Shown in pieces: positions 1 through 10,587 of a stretch of 64,000 nucleotides of DNA. The notes below the pieces were generated by a model that ran no database searches, had not been told where the DNA came from, and worked only from the letters and a program-made list of their open reading frames with translations. Numbering within the stretch: the stretch's first letter is position 1; every line of letters begins with the position of its first letter. This DNA comes from Deltaproteobacteria bacterium (GTDB taxonomy: Bacteria > Desulfobacterota > JAFDED01): assembly GCA_019310535.1 (NCBI GenBank), contig JAFDED010000004.1, positions 1 to 64,000 of the forward strand, read 5' to 3'. The position numbers and the translations under genes were made by a program.

Positions 1-224
1 GGTCTTGATGGTCAAAATTGCCCAATGGGAGTGTTTACGCCGTTAAAACATCTTTGATTGACAGCTTATCAACCCTACACCGATACAAAAATCACTCACA
101 GCGCAAATGGCTCCTCCAAAATTTTTCTTCCTTTCCAATAGATTTTATGGTATCCTATTATCAATCATATAAACTTCTATTGACGATACATTTATTTAAT
201 AAGCTGTTAATATTACAGGGTTAA
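1..224. other. AT-rich leader region upstream of parA
   Basis: No confident gene is visible here. One frame (bases 2-46) is open from the left edge and ends in TAA. It could be the last 14 codons of a gene cut by the window, but too little is left to identify it. The listed 68-residue ORF (18-224) starts with TTG, has no ribosome-binding site and reads like random AT-rich sequence, so it is not called. The promoter for parAB presumably lies here, but no clear -35/-10 pair stands out. Confidence 0.4.
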
Positions 225-992
225 ATGGGAAAAATTATCTGTGTCGCCAATCAAAAAGGCGGTGTTGGGAAGACCACCACGGCCGTTAATCTTGGTGCAT
301 CTATCGCATCATTTAAACGATCGACTCTTGTCGTAGATATGGATCCACAAGGAAATACAACCAGCGGCCTGGGCATTGACAGGCATGTTCTCCAAAAAAC
401 GGTTTACCACGCTTTGATCTCTTTCTGTCCCATGGAAGATGTTATACTCGCAACCGCGTCTGATTATCTCTCTGTTGCCCCTTCAAATGCGGATTTAATC
501 GGAGCGGAGATGGAACTGATGGACACGGATTCCAGGGAACAACATCTCAAGAGCTCTCTATCAACTGTTTTAAATCGGTATTCCTATATTTTGATAGACT
601 GCCCTCCTTCTCTTGGGCTTTTAACCCTGAACGCCCTCACAGCCGCTCATTCAATTTTGATTCCCATTCAATGCGAATTTTATGCTATGGAAGGTGTCGG
701 CCAGTTGCTTAAGACTATCAGTCGAGTTCGTCAATCTTTGAACCCCTCGCTTACAATAGAAGGATTTTTACTCACGATGTTCGACGCCAGAAATAAACTT
801 TCTCATCAAGTAGCGAATGAAATTTACAATTACTTTAAAGAGGAAGTCTTTCATACCGTTATACCCAGGAATGTTCGCCTCAGTGAAGCACCCAGCTTTG
901 GCCAGCCTATTCTTTTATATGACTTCACTTCCAAAGGCTGCCAAAGCTATCTCAGCCTTGCCAGAGAAATAATCAATAATGGAGGAAAATGA
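225..992 (+). CDS. parA: Chromosome-partitioning ATPase ParA/Soj
   Basis: This is the ParA-type Walker ATPase that works with ParB to segregate origins. The N-terminus has the deviant Walker A motif KGGVGKTTT (about residues 10-18), followed by the DMDPQGN motif and the Walker B-like LIDCPPSLGL. The length of 255 residues is typical of chromosomal Soj. The first ATG after an in-frame stop is used, with a weak AGGG upstream. It abuts parB with no gap, so the two are co-transcribed. Its place just before dnaA fits an origin-proximal chromosomal parAB rather than a plasmid pair. The assignment is secure from motifs; regulation cannot be seen. Confidence 0.96.
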   Translation: MGKIICVANQKGGVGKTTTAVNLGASIASFKRSTLVVDMDPQGNTTSGLGIDRHVLQKTVYHALISFCPMEDVILATASDYLSVAPSNADLIGAEMELMDTDSREQHLKSSLSTVLNRYSYILIDCPPSLGLLTLNALTAAHSILIPIQCEFYAMEGVGQLLKTISRVRQSLNPSLTIEGFLLTMFDARNKLSHQVANEIYNYFKEEVFHTVIPRNVRLSEAPSFGQPILLYDFTSKGCQSYLSLAREIINNGGK

Positions 993-1856
993 GTGGTGCG
1001 CAGAAAAACCGTTCTTGGCAAGGGATTAAGCGCGTTGATTCCCGATATGCCGGAAACGGCAATTATCTCTAGAATTATTACCTGCGGTATCGAACAAATC
1101 AGGCCTAATCCGCATCAGCCCAGAAAGTCATTTGACGAAGAATCTATGAAAGATCTGGCTGATTCTATCTCAGAGAAAGGAATCCTTCAGCCACTTCTTG
1201 TTCGTAAAATCTCTGATGACGAATACGAGCTGATTGCAGGAGAAAGAAGGTGGCGTGCCGCTCAGCAAGCAGGTTTACATGAAGTCCCTATTATGGTAAT
1301 GGATGTAGACAATATTGAATCCATTCAGCTATCTTTGATTGAGAATATTCAGCGAGATGAACTCAACCCGCTCGATCTTGCGGGTGCTTATCGTGTTTTG
1401 ATAGATACTTTTCAAATATCACATGAGGAGCTTTCGCAAAAACTCAGTAAAAAGCGGTCTACAATAACGAACATCTTGCGATTATCAAACCTGCCTGAAC
1501 CTGTGCGTGATAAGCTTCGATCAGGCAATATTTCCATGGGTCATGCCAGGGCAATGCTGGGGTGCGATGATCCTGAGACTCAACTCTTTGTCTGTAATGC
1601 TGTCGTAAAAAAAGATCTGTCTGTTCGACAAACCGAAAAACTTGTTCATACTTTGAAAAACAATAAAAAGAAACCTTACAAATCTTCCTCTATGGATCCT
1701 ATGATAGATCATGTACAATCTGAGTTGACGACTCTTCTCCAAACACGGGTACGTATTATATCTAAAGGGAAATCTAAAAAAATTCAAATTGACTTTTTTA
1801 CTGATGAAGATCTCGTTAGAATCGTTGATATAATAAAAAATGGTACTCTTCACTAA
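993..1856 (+). CDS. parB: Chromosome-partitioning protein ParB/Spo0J
   Basis: ParB is the CTP-dependent clamp that loads at parS sites and activates ParA. The N-terminal region carries the ParB nuclease-like fold (IRPNPHQPRKSFD), then the GERRWRA box involved in CTP binding, and LIENIQRDELNPLD. A helix-turn-helix follows (about residues 130-190) and then a C-terminal dimerisation segment. The gene starts with GTG directly after the parA stop, and GGAGG inside the end of parA acts as ribosome-binding site. The length of 287 residues is normal. No perfect parS (TGTTTCACGTGAAACA) was noticed by eye in the adjoining few kilobases. Confidence 0.96.
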   Translation: MVRRKTVLGKGLSALIPDMPETAIISRIITCGIEQIRPNPHQPRKSFDEESMKDLADSISEKGILQPLLVRKISDDEYELIAGERRWRAAQQAGLHEVPIMVMDVDNIESIQLSLIENIQRDELNPLDLAGAYRVLIDTFQISHEELSQKLSKKRSTITNILRLSNLPEPVRDKLRSGNISMGHARAMLGCDDPETQLFVCNAVVKKDLSVRQTEKLVHTLKNNKKKPYKSSSMDPMIDHVQSELTTLLQTRVRIISKGKSKKIQIDFFTDEDLVRIVDIIKNGTLH

Positions 1857-1991
1857 TTCTTATAAACATCTTATTCACTTTAACTGTTTATACTCTTTTT
1901 TTATTCTTTACTGTGATCACTTTTTATTTTAATTGTATTTATACCATTTACTCTTGGAATCCTTCTTTTTTCTTTGTTTCTTTATAATTAT

Positions 1992-2000
1992 TTGTCCACA
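1992..2000 (+). promoter_or_regulatory. DnaA box (one mismatch)
   Basis: TTGTCCACA differs from the consensus TTATCCACA at one base. It sits 60 bp before the dnaA start and faces the perfect box at 2015-2023. Confidence 0.55.
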
Positions 2001-2014
2001 TTGGTGGATATTTT

Positions 2015-2023
2015 TGTGGATAA
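2015..2023 (-). promoter_or_regulatory. DnaA box (perfect consensus)
   Basis: TGTGGATAA reads as TTATCCACA on the minus strand, which is the exact consensus. It lies 36 bp before the dnaA start, so it could serve the origin, dnaA autoregulation, or both. Confidence 0.7.
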
Positions 2024-2059
2024 CTTCTATCTTTATTTCAGCTCGGGGAACCAGCCATT

Positions 2060-3424
2060 ATGGAACACTTCTGGTCAAATTGTCTTGGATATATACAAAA
2101 TCGAATTTCAAAACAAACATTTTCCACTTGGTTCAAGCCTACCAGGCTTGTATCTCTTTCTAAAGAAGATGCTGTTATTTCCGTTCCCAACAAATTTTTC
2201 AAAGACTGGATAGTTGAAAACTATACTGATATTATACAGGAAGCTCTGTCCCATTTTTTAAAAAATGATGTTAGAGCCACTATTGTCGAAAGAAATAATC
2301 TTCCCTCTATCAATCCGGAGAAATCATCGAAACAAAAAGACGATCATGAATTATTCAACAAGGAATCTTCTCAATCATTATCAAGGCAAACACTGAATCT
2401 CCATCCAAAATACACATTTGGAAGTTTTGTTGTCGGTAACAGCAATAAATTTGCGGCTGCAGCCGCAACTGCTGTATCAAACAATCCTGGTACATGTTAC
2501 AACCCCTTATTTATATATGGTGGTGCCGGACTTGGCAAAACTCATCTTCTTAATGCGATAGGCCACCAGATTCTTAAAAAAAACAGTAATTGTAAATTGC
2601 ATTTAATTTACGCTGAAGAATTTATGAATGCACTAATTAACTCGATTCGATACAAGAAAATCACTGAATTTAAAGAAAAATATCGGAACATCGATGTCTT
2701 ATTAATAGACGACATTCAGTTTATCGCTGGTAAGGAACGTACTCAAGAAGAGTTTTTTCATACATTCAATGCCCTTTACGAAAATCACAAGCAGATCGCC
2801 ATAACCAGCGATAAATTTCCTAATCAGATTCCAGGCCTTGAGGAAAGACTCCGTTCTCGTTTTTCTTCCGGTCTCATTGCTGACATTCAACCACCAGAGC
2901 TCGAAATGAAAGTCGCAATCATTGAACGCAAAGCAATGGAAAATAACATCTCCATAACCCCTGAAGTTGCCATGTATATCTCCTCTAACGTTTCTTCTAA
3001 TATAAGGGAACTTGAGGGTTTACTAATTCGTATTGGCGCATTTTCGTCCATTAATAATTTAGAAATAGATATTGATTTAACGAAAAGGGTCCTAAAGGAC
3101 CTTCTTCTCGATGTCCACCGAGAAATTTCCGTTGATGATGTTTTAAATTGCGTTTCCAGCTATTTTCAAATTAAAGTTTCAGACTTGAAATCACATAAAA
3201 GGTTTCAGACTTTTGCATATCCCAGACAGATTGCCATGTACCTCGCTCGCACAATTACAGGCTCTTCATATGCCGAAATCGGAGCTAAATTTGGAGGAAA
3301 GGATCATTCAACAATCATACATGCTGTTCGTAAAATTGAAAAAGGTAAACAAAATAATACAAAACTTGCCTCTACTTTAAATGCAATAATGGAAGAAATT
3401 AAAAAAAGTGTTTATAAAGTGTGA
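2060..3424 (+). CDS. dnaA: Replication initiator DnaA
   Basis: DnaA binds origin boxes and opens DNA for replication. Domain I (residues 1-70, with FSTWFKPTR) is followed by a short linker. The AAA+ domain contains Walker A GGAGLGKTH and Walker B LLIDDIQFIAGKE. The C-terminal DNA-binding domain IV has the signature GGKDHSTIIHA. The length of 454 residues is standard. The ATG at 2060 follows a GGGGA ribosome-binding site and gives a canonical N-terminus; the upstream overlapping ORFs in other frames are not coding. The flanking DnaA boxes suggest autoregulation. Confidence 0.98.
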   Translation: MEHFWSNCLGYIQNRISKQTFSTWFKPTRLVSLSKEDAVISVPNKFFKDWIVENYTDIIQEALSHFLKNDVRATIVERNNLPSINPEKSSKQKDDHELFNKESSQSLSRQTLNLHPKYTFGSFVVGNSNKFAAAAATAVSNNPGTCYNPLFIYGGAGLGKTHLLNAIGHQILKKNSNCKLHLIYAEEFMNALINSIRYKKITEFKEKYRNIDVLLIDDIQFIAGKERTQEEFFHTFNALYENHKQIAITSDKFPNQIPGLEERLRSRFSSGLIADIQPPELEMKVAIIERKAMENNISITPEVAMYISSNVSSNIRELEGLLIRIGAFSSINNLEIDIDLTKRVLKDLLLDVHREISVDDVLNCVSSYFQIKVSDLKSHKRFQTFAYPRQIAMYLARTITGSSYAEIGAKFGGKDHSTIIHAVRKIEKGKQNNTKLASTLNAIMEEIKKSVYKV

Positions 3425-3632
3425 ATATTTTCTTTATCGATGGAAATATAGTTTTAAAGAAGGTTTTTTCTAAACTGGTTATCCTTTTTATTATTACCAA
3501 TATTGTTATCAATATATCCTCTATTTTATTGATATTTTCCATAAAAGTCCAGTTATAAACGAGCAGTATTATTTTTAATCTTTTAATTAATCTTTTTTAT
3601 CTTTAATATATAAATTAATAAGGAGTTGAAAA
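3425..3632. other. AT-rich dnaA-dnaN spacer
   Basis: A 208-bp spacer of strongly AT-rich DNA with several TTATC words but no perfect DnaA box that I could see. It ends with a strong ribosome-binding site (AAGGAG) for dnaN. It may be part of a bipartite origin or simply carry the dnaN promoter. Confidence 0.4.
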
Positions 3633-4778
3633 ATGGAACTTCTCATTGAAAAAACAGAACTGTTTCGCTGGTTTTTTAAGATTCAAAATATTTCGGAAAA
3701 AAGAAGTACTATGCCTATCCTATCTAACGGTCTTTTGAAAACTGAAGATAATTCAATTCATATTTATGCAACCGATCTTGAAGTGGGTATTCATGGTATT
3801 ATGCAGGGAGAAATAAAATCGCCTGGTGAAATCACCGTTCCATCAAAAAAGATTTTTGAAATTATCCGAGAACTTCCCAGTTCCAAAATTTCCTTACGAA
3901 TAATAAATCAAAATCAACTTGAACTACAATGCGGAAAGTCGCTATTTACTATGATGACGCTTCCACCTGAAAATTATCCTCCTTTTCCAACCATTGAAAA
4001 TATTAATTTCACACCAATTTCTTCAACGTCATTCCTTGACATGATTGAAAAAACTATGTTTTCAATTTCTGCAGAAAATATCCGATATAACTTAAGCGGC
4101 GCGTTACTAGAGAGGATAGAAAATGGAAAAGGTGAAAGAATTCGGATGGTAGCTACTGACGGACATAGATTGGCTTTAATTGATAAGCCGATGGAAAAAT
4201 CAGAAATTAATATACAGCTCAGTAGAAAAGTGATTATCTCAAGAAAAGGCATTCATGAGATCAGGCGACTTTTAGAAGAACTCAATACTATGGTTATGAT
4301 AGGTTTTGATGAGAAGTCAGTTATTTTTAAGTCGCACGATACGACTCTTATGGCGAGATTAATGGAAGGTGAGTTTCCAGAATACCAAGAAATTATCCCT
4401 AGAAGTTTCAACCGAATATTACAGGTTAATCGGAAGAAGTTTGCCGAATCTCTAAAAAGAGTATCTGTATTATCCGGTGATAGAAGCCAGATTATCAGAT
4501 TTTTGCTTGATGGAAATAATTTAAAACTAATCTTTTCCGACCCAGATATTGGGGAAGCAAAAGATGAACTAGAAGTTACTCGTTATGAAGGCGATCCCCT
4601 GGAAATTGGTTTTAACGCATTGTATTTTTCGGAAATATGCAACGCGTTGAGCTGTGATGAGATATTGATAAAAATGAATGACTCACTTAGTCCGGGTGTT
4701 GTGTTTCCTGTGGAGGAAAATCCTGATTATCTCTATGTTGTGATGCCCATCAAAATCATAGAGGATAGAGAGGAGTGA
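3633..4778 (+). CDS. dnaN: DNA polymerase III sliding clamp (beta subunit)
   Basis: DnaN forms the ring-shaped beta clamp that tethers DNA polymerase III. The 381-residue product has the three-repeat clamp layout. Recognisable segments are the N-terminal KRSTMPILSN, the middle ATDGHRLAL and the C-terminal VMPIKI, which is close to the usual VMPMR ending. AAGGAG lies 9 bases before the ATG. It follows dnaA and precedes gyrB with a 20-bp gap. recF, which often sits between these genes, is absent. Confidence 0.97.
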   Translation: MELLIEKTELFRWFFKIQNISEKRSTMPILSNGLLKTEDNSIHIYATDLEVGIHGIMQGEIKSPGEITVPSKKIFEIIRELPSSKISLRIINQNQLELQCGKSLFTMMTLPPENYPPFPTIENINFTPISSTSFLDMIEKTMFSISAENIRYNLSGALLERIENGKGERIRMVATDGHRLALIDKPMEKSEINIQLSRKVIISRKGIHEIRRLLEELNTMVMIGFDEKSVIFKSHDTTLMARLMEGEFPEYQEIIPRSFNRILQVNRKKFAESLKRVSVLSGDRSQIIRFLLDGNNLKLIFSDPDIGEAKDELEVTRYEGDPLEIGFNALYFSEICNALSCDEILIKMNDSLSPGVVFPVEENPDYLYVVMPIKIIEDREE

Positions 4779-4789
4779 TATTTTGTTGA

Positions 4790-7207
<2,418 letters not shown>

Positions 7208-7272
7208 CATACAGCTTTATCATTGCGAATTTCCATTTCGATAAAGTAACTGTCTTTAAAAAAAGAGAAAAA

Positions 7273-9759
7273 ATGATGCAGATGACGGAACATTCAATTC
7301 CTGTAAATATTGAAGAAGAAATGCGCCGTTCTTACATGGATTACGCAATGAGCGTAATCATTGGCAGAGCCCTGCCTGATGTCCGGGACGGTATGAAGCC
7401 GGTGCATCGTCGTATTCTTTACGCAATGTACGAATTGGGAAACACATGGAACCAGCCCAATAAAAAGTCGGCTAGGATCGTCGGTGATGTCATAGGCAAA
7501 TACCATCCACACGGCGATTCGGCTGTATATGATGCACTTGTTCGTTTGGCGCAAACTTTTACGATCCGGTATCCCCTGGTAGATGGACAGGGCAATTTTG
7601 GCTCCATAGACGGTGACCCTCCGGCCGCCATGCGATATACAGAAGTACGTATGTCCCGGCTTGCAAGTGAGTTGATGGAAGAAATTTCCAAGGAAACCGT
7701 TGATTTCATTCCTAACTATGATGAAACACTCAATGAACCTTGTGTTCTTCCGGCCCGATTTCCAAACCTTCTGCTTAATGGTTCATCGGGGATTGCGGTG
7801 GGTATGGCTACAAATATACCGCCTCATAACCTGAATGAATTGATAGAAGGGATACGCGCGATAATTTTGAATCCCGACATTTCCATTGATGAGCTGATTC
7901 ATCATATCCCCGGACCCGATTTTCCAACGGCTGGCTATATTCACGGAAAAAGCGGCATATATTCCGCCTATAAGACTGGAAGAGGACATTTACAACTTCG
8001 GGCGCGCTATCTAATTGAACACCTCGCGCGAAATGATCGGATGAATATCGTAGTCACTGAAATTCCTTATCAGGTCAATAAAGCTAAAATTATCGAGCAG
8101 ATTGTTGACCTGGTGAGATCAAAAAAAATCGAGGGAATATCCGATGTTCGAGATGAATCCGATCGAGATGGAATCCGTATTCTTATTGAACTCAGCCGGG
8201 AAGCATCCAATGATGTGCGTCTGCATACAATTCTGAATAACCTTTATAAGCACACATCACTTCAATCAACATTCAGCATTATTCTTCTGGCTATTGACAA
8301 AGGGCAACCTAAGTTATTAAACCTCAAAGAAATTTTAATTAATTTTATCGAACACCGAAAGGATGTCGTACGGCGCAGAACCACTTTTGATCTTAACAAC
8401 GCCCGCAGTCGAGCACACATTCTGGAAGGTTTGAAGATCGCCCTGGAGTATATTGACCTCGTGATAGAGGTGATTAAAAAATCGAAAAATCCCCAGGAAG
8501 CCCGCGAACAACTCGTGGCCAGGTTCGATCTTTCTAAAAAACAGGCGCAGGCTATTCTTGATATGCGATTGCAGAGATTGACTGCGCTTGAACGAAATAA
8601 AATCGTTCAAGACCTGGCTGAGGTTCATATAGAAATCAAAAAATACGAGCGAATCCTGGGAGATGAGTTTTTATTATTGAATCTTATTCTGGATGAGCTC
8701 GAAGAAATCAAAAGAAAATACGGCAACCCCCGTCGAACAGAAATCATTGAGGAAACAAAAGAGATCGATTTGGAAGACCTTATTGTTGACGAAGATATGG
8801 TGGTAACTATTTCCCACGGTGGATACATTAAAAGGAACCCCATCAGTCTGTATCGAAGCCAAAGACGCGGTGGTCGCGGAATCACCGGTATGAAAATGAA
8901 GGAAGAAGATTTCGTTGAAGACCTCTTCATCGCTTCCACACATCACTTCCTGCTCTTCTTTACTGATAAAGGCCGCGTGTATTGGCTCAAGGTATACCAG
9001 ATTCCAGAAGCAGGGCGGGCATCCAGGGGTAAGGCCATCGTCAATGTATTGAATCTTTCAAAAGACGAAAACATTGTTGCGTGTTTGCCCGTGAAGGATT
9101 TTGAAGAAGGTAAATTTATAGCCACATGTACTTGTAATGGCATGGTGAAAAAAACACCCCTGGAAGAATACAAGAATCTCCGCAGCAATGGCATTATTGG
9201 TCTTCTGGTAAGAGAGGGGGACCGGTTGATTTCGGCGGCCATTACCGATGGACAGCAGGATATATTTTTGGGCACCAAAAATGGCTTATCCATTCGTTTT
9301 AACGAGAAGATGGTCAGACCCATGGGAAGAAGTACTCATGGAGTACGCGGCATAAAACTTGATTCCGGCGATGAAGTCGTATCCATGGAAGTACTGTATG
9401 GCGGCACGACGCTTCTCTCAGTTACTGAGAACGGTTACGGGAAGCGGACGCGGACCGAAGAATATAGAGTTCAAAGTCGTGGTGGGCGCGGATTGATTAC
9501 CATTAAAACATGTGCGAGGGATCCCAAATGTATCAACGGTAAGGTGGTAGCCGTCCGGCAGGTTACGGATGAAGAAGATTTGATGCTTATAACGAATACG
9601 GGTCGAATTATTCGCATGCGTATGAAGGAAATCTCCACCATTGGCCGTAACACACAGGGTGTTAAGCTCGTGTCCATAGACCCGGAAGAGACGGTTTGTG
9701 GTGTGGCCCGCCTGGCTGAGAAGGATGATCACGAAGAAGAACCGGATAACTCGACTTAA
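7273..9759 (+). CDS. gyrA: DNA gyrase subunit A
   Basis: GyrA is the cleavage-religation subunit of gyrase. The N-terminal domain has [18 protein letters not shown], and the catalytic tyrosine sits in AAMRYTE. The quinolone-resistance region reads [10 protein letters not shown] with Ser and Asp at the usual positions, as in sensitive enzymes. The C-terminal beta-pinwheel includes the GyrA box QRRGGRG. The length of 828 residues is typical. Nearby in-frame ATGs make the exact start uncertain by a few codons. Confidence 0.97.
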   Translation: MMQMTEHSIPVNIEEEMRRSYMDYAMSVIIGRALPDVRDGMKPVHRRILYAMYELGNTWNQPNKKSARIVGDVIGKYHPHGDSAVYDALVRLAQTFTIRYPLVDGQGNFGSIDGDPPAAMRYTEVRMSRLASELMEEISKETVDFIPNYDETLNEPCVLPARFPNLLLNGSSGIAVGMATNIPPHNLNELIEGIRAIILNPDISIDELIHHIPGPDFPTAGYIHGKSGIYSAYKTGRGHLQLRARYLIEHLARNDRMNIVVTEIPYQVNKAKIIEQIVDLVRSKKIEGISDVRDESDRDGIRILIELSREASNDVRLHTILNNLYKHTSLQSTFSIILLAIDKGQPKLLNLKEILINFIEHRKDVVRRRTTFDLNNARSRAHILEGLKIALEYIDLVIEVIKKSKNPQEAREQLVARFDLSKKQAQAILDMRLQRLTALERNKIVQDLAEVHIEIKKYERILGDEFLLLNLILDELEEIKRKYGNPRRTEIIEETKEIDLEDLIVDEDMVVTISHGGYIKRNPISLYRSQRRGGRGITGMKMKEEDFVEDLFIASTHHFLLFFTDKGRVYWLKVYQIPEAGRASRGKAIVNVLNLSKDENIVACLPVKDFEEGKFIATCTCNGMVKKTPLEEYKNLRSNGIIGLLVREGDRLISAAITDGQQDIFLGTKNGLSIRFNEKMVRPMGRSTHGVRGIKLDSGDEVVSMEVLYGGTTLLSVTENGYGKRTRTEEYRVQSRGGRGLITIKTCARDPKCINGKVVAVRQVTDEEDLMLITNTGRIIRMRMKEISTIGRNTQGVKLVSIDPEETVCGVARLAEKDDHEEEPDNST

Positions 9760-9816
9760 TTGGGCGGGAAACGCTCTTTTTCTGTCCCGTGTTTTCGATA
9801 CGGGAGGATGGACAAA

Positions 9817-10539
9817 ATGGCTGGCAGGAAAAGCAGGTATTTAATTGCCATACTCGTCATTGTATCAGGTCAATTTGGGGCCGTTTTGCACGCTTTCGAA
9901 CTTGATTTCGTGAAAGCTCGCAAAAAGATGATCCAGAAGGATCTTATGGGGAGAGATATAAGCGATCCTGTGGTTTTGAAGGCCATGTCCACTATCCCCC
10001 GTGAAAAGTTTGTTCTTCCCAAGGATCAATACCGTGCTTATTCTGATCATCCTCTTCCCATCGGAGAAGGACAAACCATTTCTCAGCCTTATATAGTGGC
10101 ACTGATGACTCAGTTAGCGAATCTCAAGGGAAATGAGCGGGTTCTGGAGATTGGAACGGGATCAGGTTATCAGGCTGCTGTTCTGGCAGAGATTGTGCCC
10201 GAAGTGTATACCATTGAGATACGGAAGCCCTTGGCGGAGAGTGCAGCAAAAAGATTGAGGGAGCTCGACTATCATAATACGCGTGTGAAACATGCGGATG
10301 GCTATTTCGGCTGGAAGGAAGCTGCACCGTTTGATGTCATAATGATTACTGCGGCGGCGAATCATGTCCCCCCACCACTGAAGAAACAATTGGCCGACGG
10401 GGGTCGTTTGATCTTACCCTTAGGAAGCACTACCTACTTTCAAACGCTGACACTTATCGAAAAAAAGGGAAAATTTTTCCGTACGCGGCAGATCACTGGT
10501 GTGGTTTTCGTCCCTATGATCGGGAAAGCACGTGAGTGA
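9817..10539 (+). CDS. pcm: Protein-L-isoaspartate O-methyltransferase, apparently exported
   Basis: PCMT repairs damaged isoaspartyl residues using S-adenosylmethionine. Family motifs are PLPIGEGQTISQPY and the SAM-binding LEIGTGSGYQAAVLAE. The listed ORF begins at a TTG adjoining the gyrA stop. The ATG at 9817 has GGGAGG nine bases upstream and is chosen, giving 240 residues. This start opens with a basic region, a hydrophobic run (YLIAILVIVSG) and an A-X-A-like site before FELD, which reads as a signal peptide. Most PCMTs are cytosolic, so a periplasmic location is inferred and unusual. Confidence 0.9.
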   Translation: MAGRKSRYLIAILVIVSGQFGAVLHAFELDFVKARKKMIQKDLMGRDISDPVVLKAMSTIPREKFVLPKDQYRAYSDHPLPIGEGQTISQPYIVALMTQLANLKGNERVLEIGTGSGYQAAVLAEIVPEVYTIEIRKPLAESAAKRLRELDYHNTRVKHADGYFGWKEAAPFDVIMITAAANHVPPPLKKQLADGGRLILPLGSTTYFQTLTLIEKKGKFFRTRQITGVVFVPMIGKARE

Positions 10540-10587
10540 TGACTTCCATGCCCCCAACTACATCGCCATTTCTTGCCCGAATTCAAT

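Larger units (their letters stand above)
1857..2059. other. Probable oriC segment upstream of dnaA
   Basis: This 203-bp, very AT-rich spacer lies between parB and dnaA. It holds a perfect DnaA box on the minus strand (TGTGGATAA at 2015-2023, complement TTATCCACA) and a one-mismatch box on the plus strand (TTGTCCACA at 1992-2000), facing each other 14 bp apart. Long T-rich tracts at 1870-1990 could serve as the unwinding element. Position next to dnaA, the boxes and the composition support an origin or dnaA autoregulatory region. That replication starts here is inferred; the dnaA-dnaN spacer is an alternative or second half. Confidence 0.6.

Noticed and set aside
1-3632. parS site near parAB
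   Set aside because: No sequence close to TGTTTCACGTGAAACA was found by eye in the first 3.6 kb; it may lie outside the window.
7215-7246. CTTTATC/GATAAAG inverted repeat between gyrB and gyrA
   Set aside because: Short arms, an 18-nt loop and no T-run; a terminator between the two gyrase genes is not supported.
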